DNA of 64,000 bases from Nitrospira sp. UBA5698 (GTDB lineage: Bacteria > Nitrospirota > Nitrospiria > Nitrospirales > Nitrospiraceae), in the NCBI GenBank assembly GCA_002420115.1, contig DIHK01000042.1, positions 125,680-189,679 on the forward strand, written 5' to 3'. This document shows, one piece after another, positions 36,099 through 44,893 of this stretch (positions are counted from its first letter, which is position 1; the number at the start of each line of letters is the position of its first letter). Position numbers and translations under genes: made by a program. The notes below the pieces were generated by a model. It was not told where the DNA came from. It saw only the letters and a program-made list of their open reading frames with translations, and did not search any database.

Positions 36099-37325
36099 TT
36101 AATGAGAGAACGAGAGGTGTGGGGGAGAATAAGTCACCATAAATGTGGTTGCATGAGATTCAGCCGAGCTGATCGCAATGTCGGTATCGCGCCATCGATA
36201 CATGTATGACACTTCTGCCCTCCACCATTCGAGAAACTGCCACGTCATCTTCGGTGCCACACTGACATACCGACTTTCCGGAAAGGTTGCTCCGCTAGCC
36301 GTGCCCGCCTTTCCGGTCGTGATCATTCCAACCAGATTCAGCCCTAAGGCCAGAGTCTCCGAAACATCATAGGTGCCAGAGACTTCGCCTCGATTCGTCT
36401 GAATCAAGAGTCCGAATCCACTAGGACTCAGATCTCGAGCAAATGTAACTTGAACCCTAGCTCGTTCAAACTGTTTCGTCATACTGGCCCCGGCCAACCA
36501 CACAGTCTCATTAGCGTCAATGGAGCCGACGGATGTCTGCGTCGTGGAGGACAAAAACCTGGGTCCGCCATAGACAGTTCCCGTCAACGATTCATCAAAC
36601 GCATGGGTAAAACTCATGTTGATTCCTGGGAAACTGGCTCGAAATGGGAATGGTGAATCCGTTGTGCGGAAATCCGTGTAGGACCCCAATAGTTGAATCT
36701 GGTCGCGCTCAGTCAATTGATACTGCAGTCCACCAGACCCACCCACCACCCGATGGTCAGTCAACCTGGCAGTCTCATACGTCGTGTCAGACAACTGTAC
36801 ACTCGATTGGAGCGACAACTTTTCCGTCACCGTTCTTGTCCACGTCGGATTAAAGGTCCACTGATTGCGCTGAGCGAACTGCAGAACAACCCCAGTCGCT
36901 TGCAATTCACTGAGCAACGTATTGTCACGGATGAATCCTCCGTTGAACCCGAAGAGATCCTTGTCGGTTCTATATCGCGCCGACAAGGGAGCAAAGACGT
37001 TCGTAAACTGCCGGACCTCACCGCCGAAATATCCGACAATGTCTGCGGCAAGCCTACTGCTGACGTCCAATCGCTCGGTCTTACCGGCCAATTCCGTCGC
37101 GGGGGTGACCCAATACCCATAGGTGTCGTGATGGGGAAGCGGTGTCAACAATAGATTACTGTTGTAGACACCCTTCGCCCCAATCGATGGAGCCAATGAC
37201 CACTCTACTGCCTCACTCTGGCCTGCCATGCCGCACTCCAAGACGCAGAGCAGCACCAAGCCCCCCCCGATGCCTCGCACATATCGATAGTGATTACGAC
37301 CTCGAGCCTCATACCTTTCATGCAT
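36099..37325 (-). CDS. Outer-membrane beta-barrel protein of the exosortase/EPS locus
   Basis: 408 residues. A signal peptide (GGGLVLLCVLECGMAGQSEA) precedes a protein rich in alternating aromatic/polar strands (AGASMTKQFERARVQVTFARDLS, WRAEVSYMYRWRDTDIAIS), typical of a 14-18-strand barrel, and it ends with FMVTYSPPHLSFSH. Position between the export protein and chain-length genes fits the EpsL-like/PEP-CTERM-associated outer-membrane protein seen in related loci. It probably helps the polymer leave the cell, by inference. Confidence 0.78.
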   Translation of the reverse strand: MHERYEARGRNHYRYVRGIGGGLVLLCVLECGMAGQSEAVEWSLAPSIGAKGVYNSNLLLTPLPHHDTYGYWVTPATELAGKTERLDVSSRLAADIVGYFGGEVRQFTNVFAPLSARYRTDKDLFGFNGGFIRDNTLLSELQATGVVLQFAQRNQWTFNPTWTRTVTEKLSLQSSVQLSDTTYETARLTDHRVVGGSGGLQYQLTERDQIQLLGSYTDFRTTDSPFPFRASFPGINMSFTHAFDESLTGTVYGGPRFLSSTTQTSVGSIDANETVWLAGASMTKQFERARVQVTFARDLSPSGFGLLIQTNRGEVSGTYDVSETLALGLNLVGMITTGKAGTASGATFPESRYVSVAPKMTWQFLEWWRAEVSYMYRWRDTDIAISSAESHATTFMVTYSPPHLSFSH

Positions 37326-37328
37326 CGG

Positions 37329-37928
37329 TTACGGCACCATGACGACGTCACCGCGTTGCAGAAGAATATTCTGCTCCAAGTCTCTCCCTTTTCGAATATC
37401 TCCATAGCGGAAGGGAATGGCCTGCTGCCCTCCCCTCACTCGGCGCATCACCTTGATATCGTTTTCTCCGGCAAACGGGGTCAGCCCTCCGGCAAGACTG
37501 AGCGCTTGTAAGACGTCAGTGTAATGGCCGATCACATATTCACCCGGTTTGTTCACTCGCCCAACGACATACACCTTATAGCTGGCAACTTTCGTCACAG
37601 CCACAGAGACATTGGGATTCGGTATATACTTCGTGAGGCGCTTGACCAGTTCTCCACGAATATCTTCAACTGTTTGATTCTCCGCTTGGATGTCTCCGAC
37701 GAGAGGGAACGAAAACATGCCGTCCGGACGAACCACGACCTCGCGTGTCAACTGCTCATCTTTCCACACCGATACCAACAGGACATCTTCTGCACCGAGT
37801 CGATATCCCGGCTCAAATTGCGACACCAGCGACGCAGGCATCGCATCTTCGGCATGAACGGGCATCACCGCTAGCACGACACCTATGATCAGTCCCCCAC
37901 TCAGCATTAATCGAGCTGAACGACCCAT
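37329..37928 (-). CDS. Wza-like polysaccharide export protein (SLBB)
   Basis: 199 residues. The signal peptide ends near VHAED. The Poly_export domain is YRLGAEDVLLVSVWKDEQLTREVVVRPDG with FSFPLVGDI, followed by an SLBB domain (YKVYVVGRVNKPGEYVIGHY..., LAGGLTPFAGENDIKV). It is shorter than E. coli Wza (about 380 residues) and lacks its C-terminal outer-membrane helix, as usual for exosortase-locus versions. No lipobox cysteine is visible. It would form the periplasmic part of the export channel with the neighbouring beta-barrel. Confidence 0.88.
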   Translation of the reverse strand: MGRSARLMLSGGLIIGVVLAVMPVHAEDAMPASLVSQFEPGYRLGAEDVLLVSVWKDEQLTREVVVRPDGMFSFPLVGDIQAENQTVEDIRGELVKRLTKYIPNPNVSVAVTKVASYKVYVVGRVNKPGEYVIGHYTDVLQALSLAGGLTPFAGENDIKVMRRVRGGQQAIPFRYGDIRKGRDLEQNILLQRGDVVMVP

Positions 37929-37938
37929 GGCTTCTTCT

Positions 37939-40371
37939 TTACCCCCTTAGCTGTGCGAGGGCCTGCTCGGCCTCTCGTCGCCCTTCAAATAGATCTGAAC
38001 TTTTCAATGCTCTGGAGAGGTAGGTGCGAGCCTCAGCTCGTTGACCGGACCGCAAGAATGCAATCCCAAGGTGATAATTAAGGATAGACATTTCTGGAGA
38101 TTTAGCGACCGCATCTTTCATGAGACGGATCGCTTCCTCCTGTTGGCCCATCTTAAATCGAACCCACCCGAGTGTATCGATGAACAACGGATGCGGTGCC
38201 TCCTTCTCAAACTCTCTGCTGAGACCGAAGGCTTTCTGCAAACTTGCCGGATCTCCTTTGTGATCGACAAGCAGCACAGCCAAGTTGTTCGCCGCCAACA
38301 CGTTGTGCGGATTGATTCGCAAGGTGGCCTCATACGCGCCCATGGCCAGATCGAGCTGTCCTCGCTCGGACTGCACCGAGGCCAATAGCATATGCAACTC
38401 CTCGCTCTCGGGGTTCGCTGTAAGTGCCTCTTGTACAATCTGCAACGCCACGTCAGGTTTCTTCTGAGACAATGCCGCTGTGGCCCAATTGAGCCAGGGG
38501 GTTACCCACTTCGGATTGACTCGAACTGCCTCCTTATAGTGGGATGCAGCCTCTTCGTGCAGCTGTACACGAGACAAAATCTCCCCCAGGAGTCCGTGTG
38601 CGAAGAGATGGTTCTGATCGGTAGCCAGGATAGACTCCAGCCTGGTTTTAGAGCGTGCAACCTGCCCTAACGCTACCTCCACCTTCACAAGCGACAGTAA
38701 CGGCTCCGGCGAATTTGGAGCGACCGTAGTTGCTCGCTCGTAGGCCCGACTTGCCTCACTCAGGCGGCGCTGCGCTTCATAGAACCGCCCTTCAGCCACC
38801 AACGCAATAGCCTGATTGCCACCCGACACCTGGCGAAGTCGTGTTAATGTTCTCTCCCCTTCCTGCCAATTCTTCGTCACCACATCCAACGTCATCAGCA
38901 TGTCGAGCGCGGTAATATCGTGAGGACGTTGCTTCAAGAGATCCTCGAGTCGCGCACGGGCCTGCTGGTGTCGTCCGCTTCGGCTCTCCAGCAATGCCAG
39001 GGATCGTTTGGCATCCACCTGGTCCGGGTACAGTGCCACTGCCCGTTCCAAACTGTCCTTTGCAAGATTGATATCGCCGGCGAGTTGATACGCCTGGCCT
39101 AGCAGATAATGCACCGTGGCTAACTCTGGCCGATCATGCAGAACGGTGCGAAACGCCTGGACTGCATCCTTCCCGTTCCTTCTGGTCAACGCCATCCGCC
39201 CCGTGAGGATCAACCCTTCCGTTGATCGAGGGTTCTCTTTCAAGACTTCCTGCACTTGGCGCTCTGCTTCAATCTGCTTGCCGGCCCGGAAATCCATCTC
39301 CGCCAACTTCACCTTGGCTTCCAGTCCAGCCGGTTTCTCGTTATATTCACGGATCAAGGCAGTATACTGATCGCGCGCCTTGGCCTCCTGGCCCATCCTC
39401 ACGTAGAGGGCAGCAACTCCAAATTGAAGTTGGCTTGCATACGGCAACTGCGCCGTGGCCTCCAAGAGCACGCGCTCAGCAGACGAGAGATCGTTCCTAT
39501 TGACAAAGAACTCCGCCAACACAAGTCTGCGCTGCTCACTGCTTGGGTCACGAGCCACCGCATCACGAAGCACGGTTTCCGCCTGACCATAGGCGCTGTG
39601 CTTGACATAGAACTGAGCCAGTCTCAGCCGGTGATCAAGCGATTCCGGTTCGACCTCGATCATCCGGCGAATCACCCTCTCTGCACCGGCTGAATCATTG
39701 GCTCTGGTCAATACCGTATTCAAACTATTCAGCAGGTCCAAATCCTGCGGATACGCTGCCAAGGCACGTTGCAGCGCGTGCTCGGCCTCACGATATCGCT
39801 GACGCTGGCCATACAACGTCGCGAGGAGAATCGCGACATCCGGCTCTGTGGGAAACTCCCTGGCCAGTACTTCCGCCTTGGGGATCGCCGGAAGAACGGC
39901 TTCGTCCGAGACCACCTGTGAAGCAATCTTTAGCGCCTGCGCCTGAGCATGGCTGGGATACCCCTTGAGCACTGCTTCTGCCACTTCCATCACACGGTCG
40001 GTCAATCGCGCTTCCAGGTAGTATTTGCCCAAGGCAATCAACGCCTCGGTATGATCAGGACTCAGTCGTACGGCTTCCTGATAGAGCTGCACCGCATTGC
40101 GCCAATTTTTTTCCTTCTCCTCAACTCGAGCAAACAAGACATACGCATCTGCATCTTTGGGATCAATTTTTAAGACATTTCTCAGTGCCACCCTTGCCTT
40201 GGGATAATTTGCAGCCTCCATGTACTCAGTGGCTCGAGCAAAGTACTTTGCTTTTCTCTCCTCAGGACCACCACAAGCGGCCAAGGTGATCGCCGCGAGG
40301 AGAATAATGCCAACAGTTCCCTTTCTATTGACACTCCGCCTACAGCCCTTCTGTAAGTGCTCAGATTTCAT
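37939..40371 (-). CDS. prsT: PrsT-type TPR lipoprotein of exosortase loci
   Basis: 810 residues. The signal peptide ends in LAACGG (Cys 33), so it is a lipoprotein. The rest is about 20 tandem TPR units (ARVALRNVLKIDPKDADAYV, AVQLYQEAVRLSPDHTEALI, and so on). This is the size and architecture of PrsT, the large TPR protein typical of PEP-CTERM/exosortase gene clusters. It probably scaffolds export components in the periplasm; no enzymatic motif is seen. It lies downstream of the WecA-like gene and 10 bases upstream of the export gene. Confidence 0.85.
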   Translation of the reverse strand: MKSEHLQKGCRRSVNRKGTVGIILLAAITLAACGGPEERKAKYFARATEYMEAANYPKARVALRNVLKIDPKDADAYVLFARVEEKEKNWRNAVQLYQEAVRLSPDHTEALIALGKYYLEARLTDRVMEVAEAVLKGYPSHAQAQALKIASQVVSDEAVLPAIPKAEVLAREFPTEPDVAILLATLYGQRQRYREAEHALQRALAAYPQDLDLLNSLNTVLTRANDSAGAERVIRRMIEVEPESLDHRLRLAQFYVKHSAYGQAETVLRDAVARDPSSEQRRLVLAEFFVNRNDLSSAERVLLEATAQLPYASQLQFGVAALYVRMGQEAKARDQYTALIREYNEKPAGLEAKVKLAEMDFRAGKQIEAERQVQEVLKENPRSTEGLILTGRMALTRRNGKDAVQAFRTVLHDRPELATVHYLLGQAYQLAGDINLAKDSLERAVALYPDQVDAKRSLALLESRSGRHQQARARLEDLLKQRPHDITALDMLMTLDVVTKNWQEGERTLTRLRQVSGGNQAIALVAEGRFYEAQRRLSEASRAYERATTVAPNSPEPLLSLVKVEVALGQVARSKTRLESILATDQNHLFAHGLLGEILSRVQLHEEAASHYKEAVRVNPKWVTPWLNWATAALSQKKPDVALQIVQEALTANPESEELHMLLASVQSERGQLDLAMGAYEATLRINPHNVLAANNLAVLLVDHKGDPASLQKAFGLSREFEKEAPHPLFIDTLGWVRFKMGQQEEAIRLMKDAVAKSPEMSILNYHLGIAFLRSGQRAEARTYLSRALKSSDLFEGRREAEQALAQLRG

Positions 40372-40400
40372 ACTTGTACGTTATTACGTAACGCGGTTTG

Positions 40401-42035
40401 CTACAACAAAATCCGAATTCCCAACCCAAAGAGGATCCAGAGCGACACGAGCCCTAATTGTCTGACACGCGTCGAAAATGCATGAAGGAGCAACTCGAAG
40501 GAAAAGAAGAGCACCACCAACTTGGCCGCAAAGACACCTAAATGCGAGACATCCGCGCTGACTTCAGGGAGCAATGGCAACGTCACAGCCATAAATACCA
40601 TTAAATAGTCAAGAGGTGTCGTTTGAAACCGGCTTTCTTGATTGAATCGAAGACTTAATAGCACCATAATAGCGGCAATGATAAAGAACACGTTGTGCGC
40701 CATGGCGACAGCAGAAACAGGACCCCCTCGAGAACCCTCACAGACATAGAGCAAAAATGTGGTCCCAACATAAAGCCCTCCTCGCACAAAGTATGGTGCA
40801 ACCTGTGAAGAGCAGGAGAGTCCGATCAACACCACTGCAAATAGCCCAATCGAGACATACCCCACGTCGTTGGGAACCGTCGAGGGAAGAAAGACCAATG
40901 CGATCAAGAACAACGGAACAGTCACAGCCAAGAACTGAATCGGGAGATCCGTCAGCCAAGGACCATTGACAAATCTGGCGATGGTGGCATTTGAAAGAAC
41001 ATACCCTGCGCCTGAGGTTGGAGGGGAAAGGAGTCCTCGTCCCGCCGCAATAAACAGTATTAAAACCAAGAACACGAGGGTCAGATAGAGCGGAACAATG
41101 AGTGTGTCGGACTGCCAGCGTAGGAGGTAAGCGACCCCCAACATGCCAGCCTGTATCAGATAGATCACTGTTACGGCTTCATAGTGCGTGAGTCCCACTT
41201 TAAGCAATTTATGATGGATATGCGCGCGATCGCCAACGAATGGCGATCGCCCCTCAGCCAACCGCTGCGCCGTGACCCCGAGCGTGTCCAGAAACGGCAA
41301 TCCCAATAGAAATAATGCGAGGCTAGAGCTGAAGGGACCACGGGATGAGTCTGTGAGTAAGACGGCCAGCACCCCCATCATAAATCCCAAGAGTTGGCTA
41401 CCCCCGTCCCCCATGAAGATACGTGCAGGATAGGTGTTGTACCGCAAGAACCCCAAGATCGCTCCAAGAAAGGGAACAGCGAGCACGAGGACCGTCGAGT
41501 CTCCAGAAAGATAGGCCAAATAGGCGATCCCACTGAGCGTGAGAAACGACAGTCCACCAGCCAGACCATCCAAACCATCTGTCAAATTGACGGCGTTGGA
41601 CACGCCGATCAGGAACACCACCGTCACAAGCATCCCAATCCATGCCGGCACTTCCACATCGGGGAGAAAGGGAAGAGTGGTAAACCAGATCTCTCCGCCT
41701 AATACAACAGCAAGAGCAGCGCACAGCTGTCCGACTACTTTGGTTCTGTAGCCGAGATCGACCCGGTCATCCCATACACCGAAGATCACGATAATCCCGC
41801 ATCCTAATAGCACCGAGAATGTTGTGGTATCCTTAGGCCCCCACCAGGCAATCGAGGCGCATGCACCGACGGCAAATGCGATCCCACCGATCCGTGGTAC
41901 CGCATGCGCATGAACTTTCCGGCCTCCCGGTTGATCCATGATCTGGAAGCGCTCGGCCACAATCCGCAGGAACGGAATCAGAGCCATGCAGACCAGCAAG
42001 GCAGTCATGGAACTGAAAAAGAGTTCATTCAGCAT
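40401..42035 (-). CDS. WecA/MraY-family sugar-phosphate transferase with extra C-terminal membrane domain
   Basis: 544 residues from ATG 42035 (GTG 42041 is an alternative). The N-terminal 320 residues are a polyprenyl-phosphate GlcNAc-1-phosphate transferase: MDQPGGRKVHAHAVPRIGG, VFGVWDDR, SNAVNLTDGLDGLAGG, RIFMGDGGS and a histidine motif DRAHIHHKLL. It starts a lipid-linked repeat unit at the inner membrane. About 220 more residues contain six or so further hydrophobic helices not found in WecA. Neither a stop nor a frameshift separates them, so this is a real fusion or extension. It lies between the exosortase and prsT. Confidence 0.87.
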   Translation of the reverse strand: MLNELFFSSMTALLVCMALIPFLRIVAERFQIMDQPGGRKVHAHAVPRIGGIAFAVGACASIAWWGPKDTTTFSVLLGCGIIVIFGVWDDRVDLGYRTKVVGQLCAALAVVLGGEIWFTTLPFLPDVEVPAWIGMLVTVVFLIGVSNAVNLTDGLDGLAGGLSFLTLSGIAYLAYLSGDSTVLVLAVPFLGAILGFLRYNTYPARIFMGDGGSQLLGFMMGVLAVLLTDSSRGPFSSSLALFLLGLPFLDTLGVTAQRLAEGRSPFVGDRAHIHHKLLKVGLTHYEAVTVIYLIQAGMLGVAYLLRWQSDTLIVPLYLTLVFLVLILFIAAGRGLLSPPTSGAGYVLSNATIARFVNGPWLTDLPIQFLAVTVPLFLIALVFLPSTVPNDVGYVSIGLFAVVLIGLSCSSQVAPYFVRGGLYVGTTFLLYVCEGSRGGPVSAVAMAHNVFFIIAAIMVLLSLRFNQESRFQTTPLDYLMVFMAVTLPLLPEVSADVSHLGVFAAKLVVLFFSFELLLHAFSTRVRQLGLVSLWILFGLGIRILL

Positions 42036-42066
42036 TGGCACGCTCGCTCATCAGGTACAGGGTTGT

Positions 42067-43641
42067 TTAGTCCGGCACAAATCTCGGCAGCTCTCCCCCA
42101 ACTGCTACGGCAAATTCCCGGAGACGTTGGTCGACTATGGATTCGGATTCACCCGGGCTGACAAGCGTAGCTAACCTCACCAGCGCTCCGTCAGTTCGCT
42201 GCCGAGAGAACGCGTCCCACAACAAGTACAGCTTGACCAGATATTCGCTCGTGAGCTGACGCTCGCGTTGTTTAAACCAGTATAAGACGATTTGTTTTTG
42301 ATCCCCTTTCTGAATGACCGCACGATTGGCCCACAACGGTTGCATGGTTGGATCCGAGACCGGTAATTCAGCTTGTGTCAATGAGGCAATTTCCCAGCCA
42401 CCACCTGGCAGGCAGCTTTGAGGTGAATGGGCAGACTGTCCTTTCCGTTGTGACCGATAATAGGCGGCATAGAAATTTACCTGCTGCTGGGGACTCAATC
42501 GATAATCCGCGAGAACATAATCGTCAAACCGAAGAGTATCGATGTACTGCTGTTCGAGCGGATAGGGCTGGCCACGCCACCCGCTGATTTGCATCGGGAA
42601 ATCTACAAAGGCGGTTCGGGGAGGAGGACTTTCCTCGCGATCCATAAGCAGAGTACCAAGCAATGCACATGGGGCAAGCAGCGCCACACTGCATAAGTAG
42701 GCGGGCCCTGGAGAGAAGAGCCGGTTGGGGAGAACGTTCACCTCGCCCTTCACGACGGTCTCCACTTCCTGAGTTCCCCATTTCAAATACTCACGCAACG
42801 ATCGCCCTGGTGCCTCTGCGCCAAGTCTTCCCAGCCACGCCACTTCGAGAATCAGCAACCCAAAGCTGACCATGAAAATGACCCATCCCTCAAAGAGATG
42901 ATAGAACCCTTCTGCTGCACCTTTCCCATAAAATTCGACCAACACTCCGATCATGCCAATCCGGAACCCGTTAATCAGTATCGAGATGGGGATAGCAGAG
43001 AGTACCAAGATGACTCGCTTCCACATCTTGTCTTTGAACAGATAAGCACAGAGCAACGCAAGCGAGAGTAGAGGAAGCAGATACCGAATCCCACTGCAGG
43101 CTTCGACGACTTGCAGCTGAACCGGCCCGAGATCGATCACATTACCTTCACGAAATGCCATCACCCCAACAAGCTGAAGACACCCGACACCGAGCGAAGA
43201 CGACCACAATTGAAGGTGGCTGGACAGATTTGCATAAAAAAACGTGGGAAGCGGGATCGCCGTCACGAGATAGCCAAGGGGGAACGCAATCGTCTTCGTT
43301 CCACGAATCCCAACGAGAGTCATCGCCAGTCCAACCAGTACGATCCATAACGAAATGTGCAAGACGAGAAAGAGCGTCGAGAGTTCACCGACTACATAGA
43401 GAAGGAGACCAAGACCGATCACGGCTAAGCCCCACCATGATTGTTCTCTTGGCAGTTGAGATAGCTGGTGTCGGGATTGCCAGATGAGAAGCCCTGAAAT
43501 GAGAGGGACAAACAATCCATGACTATAGTCCTCACTCCCTAACCAGCGGCTGATCAGAAACACAAGACTGTCAGCATACAAATAGACTACGAAGACAACG
43601 ATCAGGAGCGATGAAGCGAATAGAGCGCGTGTGCTAGCCAT
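42067..43641 (-). CDS. Exosortase fused to EpsI domain (XrtD-like)
   Basis: 524 residues. The first 290 are an eight-helix exosortase: Cys 182 in VVEACSGIRYLLP, Arg 227 in NGFRIGMIG, His 248 in FYHLFEGW, the predicted catalytic triad. Exosortases cut PEP-CTERM-type tails and move the protein toward the surface. Residues about 325-520 are an EpsI (DUF3485) domain with the hallmark HSPQSCLPGGGWEI, joined in one frame. The nearby substrate has a VPLPT tail, pointing to the VPLPA-specific XrtD class rather than XrtA; that subclass call is inference. It precedes the WecA-like gene by 25 bases. Confidence 0.88.
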   Translation of the reverse strand: MASTRALFASSLLIVVFVVYLYADSLVFLISRWLGSEDYSHGLFVPLISGLLIWQSRHQLSQLPREQSWWGLAVIGLGLLLYVVGELSTLFLVLHISLWIVLVGLAMTLVGIRGTKTIAFPLGYLVTAIPLPTFFYANLSSHLQLWSSSLGVGCLQLVGVMAFREGNVIDLGPVQLQVVEACSGIRYLLPLLSLALLCAYLFKDKMWKRVILVLSAIPISILINGFRIGMIGVLVEFYGKGAAEGFYHLFEGWVIFMVSFGLLILEVAWLGRLGAEAPGRSLREYLKWGTQEVETVVKGEVNVLPNRLFSPGPAYLCSVALLAPCALLGTLLMDREESPPPRTAFVDFPMQISGWRGQPYPLEQQYIDTLRFDDYVLADYRLSPQQQVNFYAAYYRSQRKGQSAHSPQSCLPGGGWEIASLTQAELPVSDPTMQPLWANRAVIQKGDQKQIVLYWFKQRERQLTSEYLVKLYLLWDAFSRQRTDGALVRLATLVSPGESESIVDQRLREFAVAVGGELPRFVPD

Positions 43642-43768
43642 AAGACAGCTTCACTCAGCCAATGATGAGGAATGAGTCAAACAAGCGACGCCGATCCAAA
43701 CAACCACGGCGAAACCTGATTGTCTATCGGAACCGTCTCTCTGTCGATTGATTTCGGAGAAGGAACGA

Positions 43769-43795
43769 GCTTGGTATCTCGGAGAGATACCAAGC
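43769..43795 (-). terminator. Strong hairpin after the VPLPA-CTERM gene
   Basis: Perfect 12-bp stem GCTTGGTATCTC/GAGATACCAAGC with a 3-base loop, 29 bases past the stop codon of the VPLPA-CTERM gene. No T-tract follows on either strand, so it may be an mRNA 3'-end stabiliser or a Rho-assisted terminator that separates this gene from the exosortase gene. Confidence 0.6.
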
Positions 43796-43823
43796 CCCTC
43801 GCGACCAGAACTGAAGGAGTGAC

Positions 43824-44504
43824 TTAGACCTTAGATGTCCGAAGATTTCGCAACCCGCCTGCTCCCAACCCCACCAATGAAAATAGCCCTGCGCCGAACA
43901 GGAGTACTGCCGTTGGCAACGGCACGGCCGTCAGACTGGTGATATTCCCTACATAGGCGCCTGGAACACCATCCGCATCCTCAAAAAGGAGCCGCCATCT
44001 CGCACTCCCTCCGTTCAGACCACCCAAACCGGGAGGATCCTGAACGTTCAGATTCAACCCTCCTCCAATCTGGTTGAGGCGAAGCCCAAAACTAAATGGG
44101 GTGCTGCCATCGGAAAGGGGATCACCGCTAGCGGCAGTAACCAATTCCCATCGGTCTCCAACGCCGCCCCCCAGCGGAATATTCTTCGTAATCGTGACCG
44201 CATTGGCACCTGCTGAGAACGACGATGTATAGAGAAGTTCTGGGCCACTAGAGCCAAGGAAGCTCAGATTGAAGTTATAATCCTTTACCGTGCCGTTGTA
44301 GACACCACCGCTCCCAACAGTTGAGCTGTCGTATTTAAATAGTCCGCTAATTTGAAGCGAACCAGTCGTATCACCGTCGAGATTACCGGCAAACGAGTAC
44401 GTCATCAATGCTGCGTGGGCTGCCGTAACGGGAACCGAAAGGATACATATCGCTGCAGCCGAAAGCATGAATCCTCGCGTAAACCATCGTTTCATCATCT
44501 GCAT
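43824..44504 (-). CDS. VPLPA-CTERM sorting-domain protein (exosortase substrate)
   Basis: 226 residues; ATG 44504 has AGGAG 7 bases upstream. A signal peptide is cut near TAAHA (about residue 31). A beta-rich, Gly/Ser-rich middle (YSFAGNLDGDTTGSLQISG, WRLLFEDADGVPGAYVGN) resembles other PEP-CTERM surface proteins. The last 34 residues form a sorting signal: AVPLPTAVLLFGAGLFSLVG, then GLRNLRTSKV with basic residues. It is presumably recognised by the adjacent exosortase and released to the surface or matrix. It is flanked by its own sigma-54-like promoter and a hairpin, suggesting separate regulation. Confidence 0.85.
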   Translation of the reverse strand: MQMMKRWFTRGFMLSAAAICILSVPVTAAHAALMTYSFAGNLDGDTTGSLQISGLFKYDSSTVGSGGVYNGTVKDYNFNLSFLGSSGPELLYTSSFSAGANAVTITKNIPLGGGVGDRWELVTAASGDPLSDGSTPFSFGLRLNQIGGGLNLNVQDPPGLGGLNGGSARWRLLFEDADGVPGAYVGNITSLTAVPLPTAVLLFGAGLFSLVGLGAGGLRNLRTSKV

Positions 44505-44893
44505 ACCACAACTCCTGTTAAAGGTTTTCGAATGGTTACTCTATTAGGGACACGTATGAATGGATAACTCACTAGCAAGCCTCGGGCCAACCCGTAAAGC
44601 TCATATGTCTCTGAAAACTAAGGCAGCAGACAAGTGTGTTCTGCCGCCCCTGTGTCAACATTCCTGCAGCTGCGTTCAAATGTGTAACGGGGCTGGATCG
44701 AGCGGTAAAATCTTCCTACTATTCTGTGCCTGGCCGAATATGGATTGCTATGCACAGCCATACCTTGCTCCTGGGCGCTAGAACCGCTGCACCGACATCG
44801 TCCATTCGAACAATTCACCACTACTTGAGCCATCCTTCGAGCACCTTTGTCTTGAACTCCAACATGCCAACCCATGAAACCCCTGGCACTGGG
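44505..44893. other. 389-base regulatory gap upstream of the VPLPA-CTERM gene
   Basis: No gene is seen. The left end carries the ribosome site and a sigma-54-like promoter (listed separately). The rest may hold enhancer sites for an RpoN activator; no clear palindrome was recognised. Confidence 0.4.
44574..44589 (-). promoter_or_regulatory. Sigma-54 (RpoN) -24/-12 promoter
   Basis: On the minus strand the sequence is TGGCCCGAGGCTTGCT, against the consensus TGGCACG-N4-TTGCW: one mismatch, with GG and GC at the correct spacing. Transcription would start about 12 bases downstream of the GC (near 44563), leaving a leader of about 60 bases before ATG 44504. Exosortase/PEP-CTERM genes are known in other bacteria to be under RpoN with the PrsK/PrsR pair. 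Confidence 0.7.

Noticed and set aside
41394..41724. Opposite-strand and alternative frames over the WecA-like gene
   Set aside because: All are shadows of a clearly conserved membrane-protein frame.
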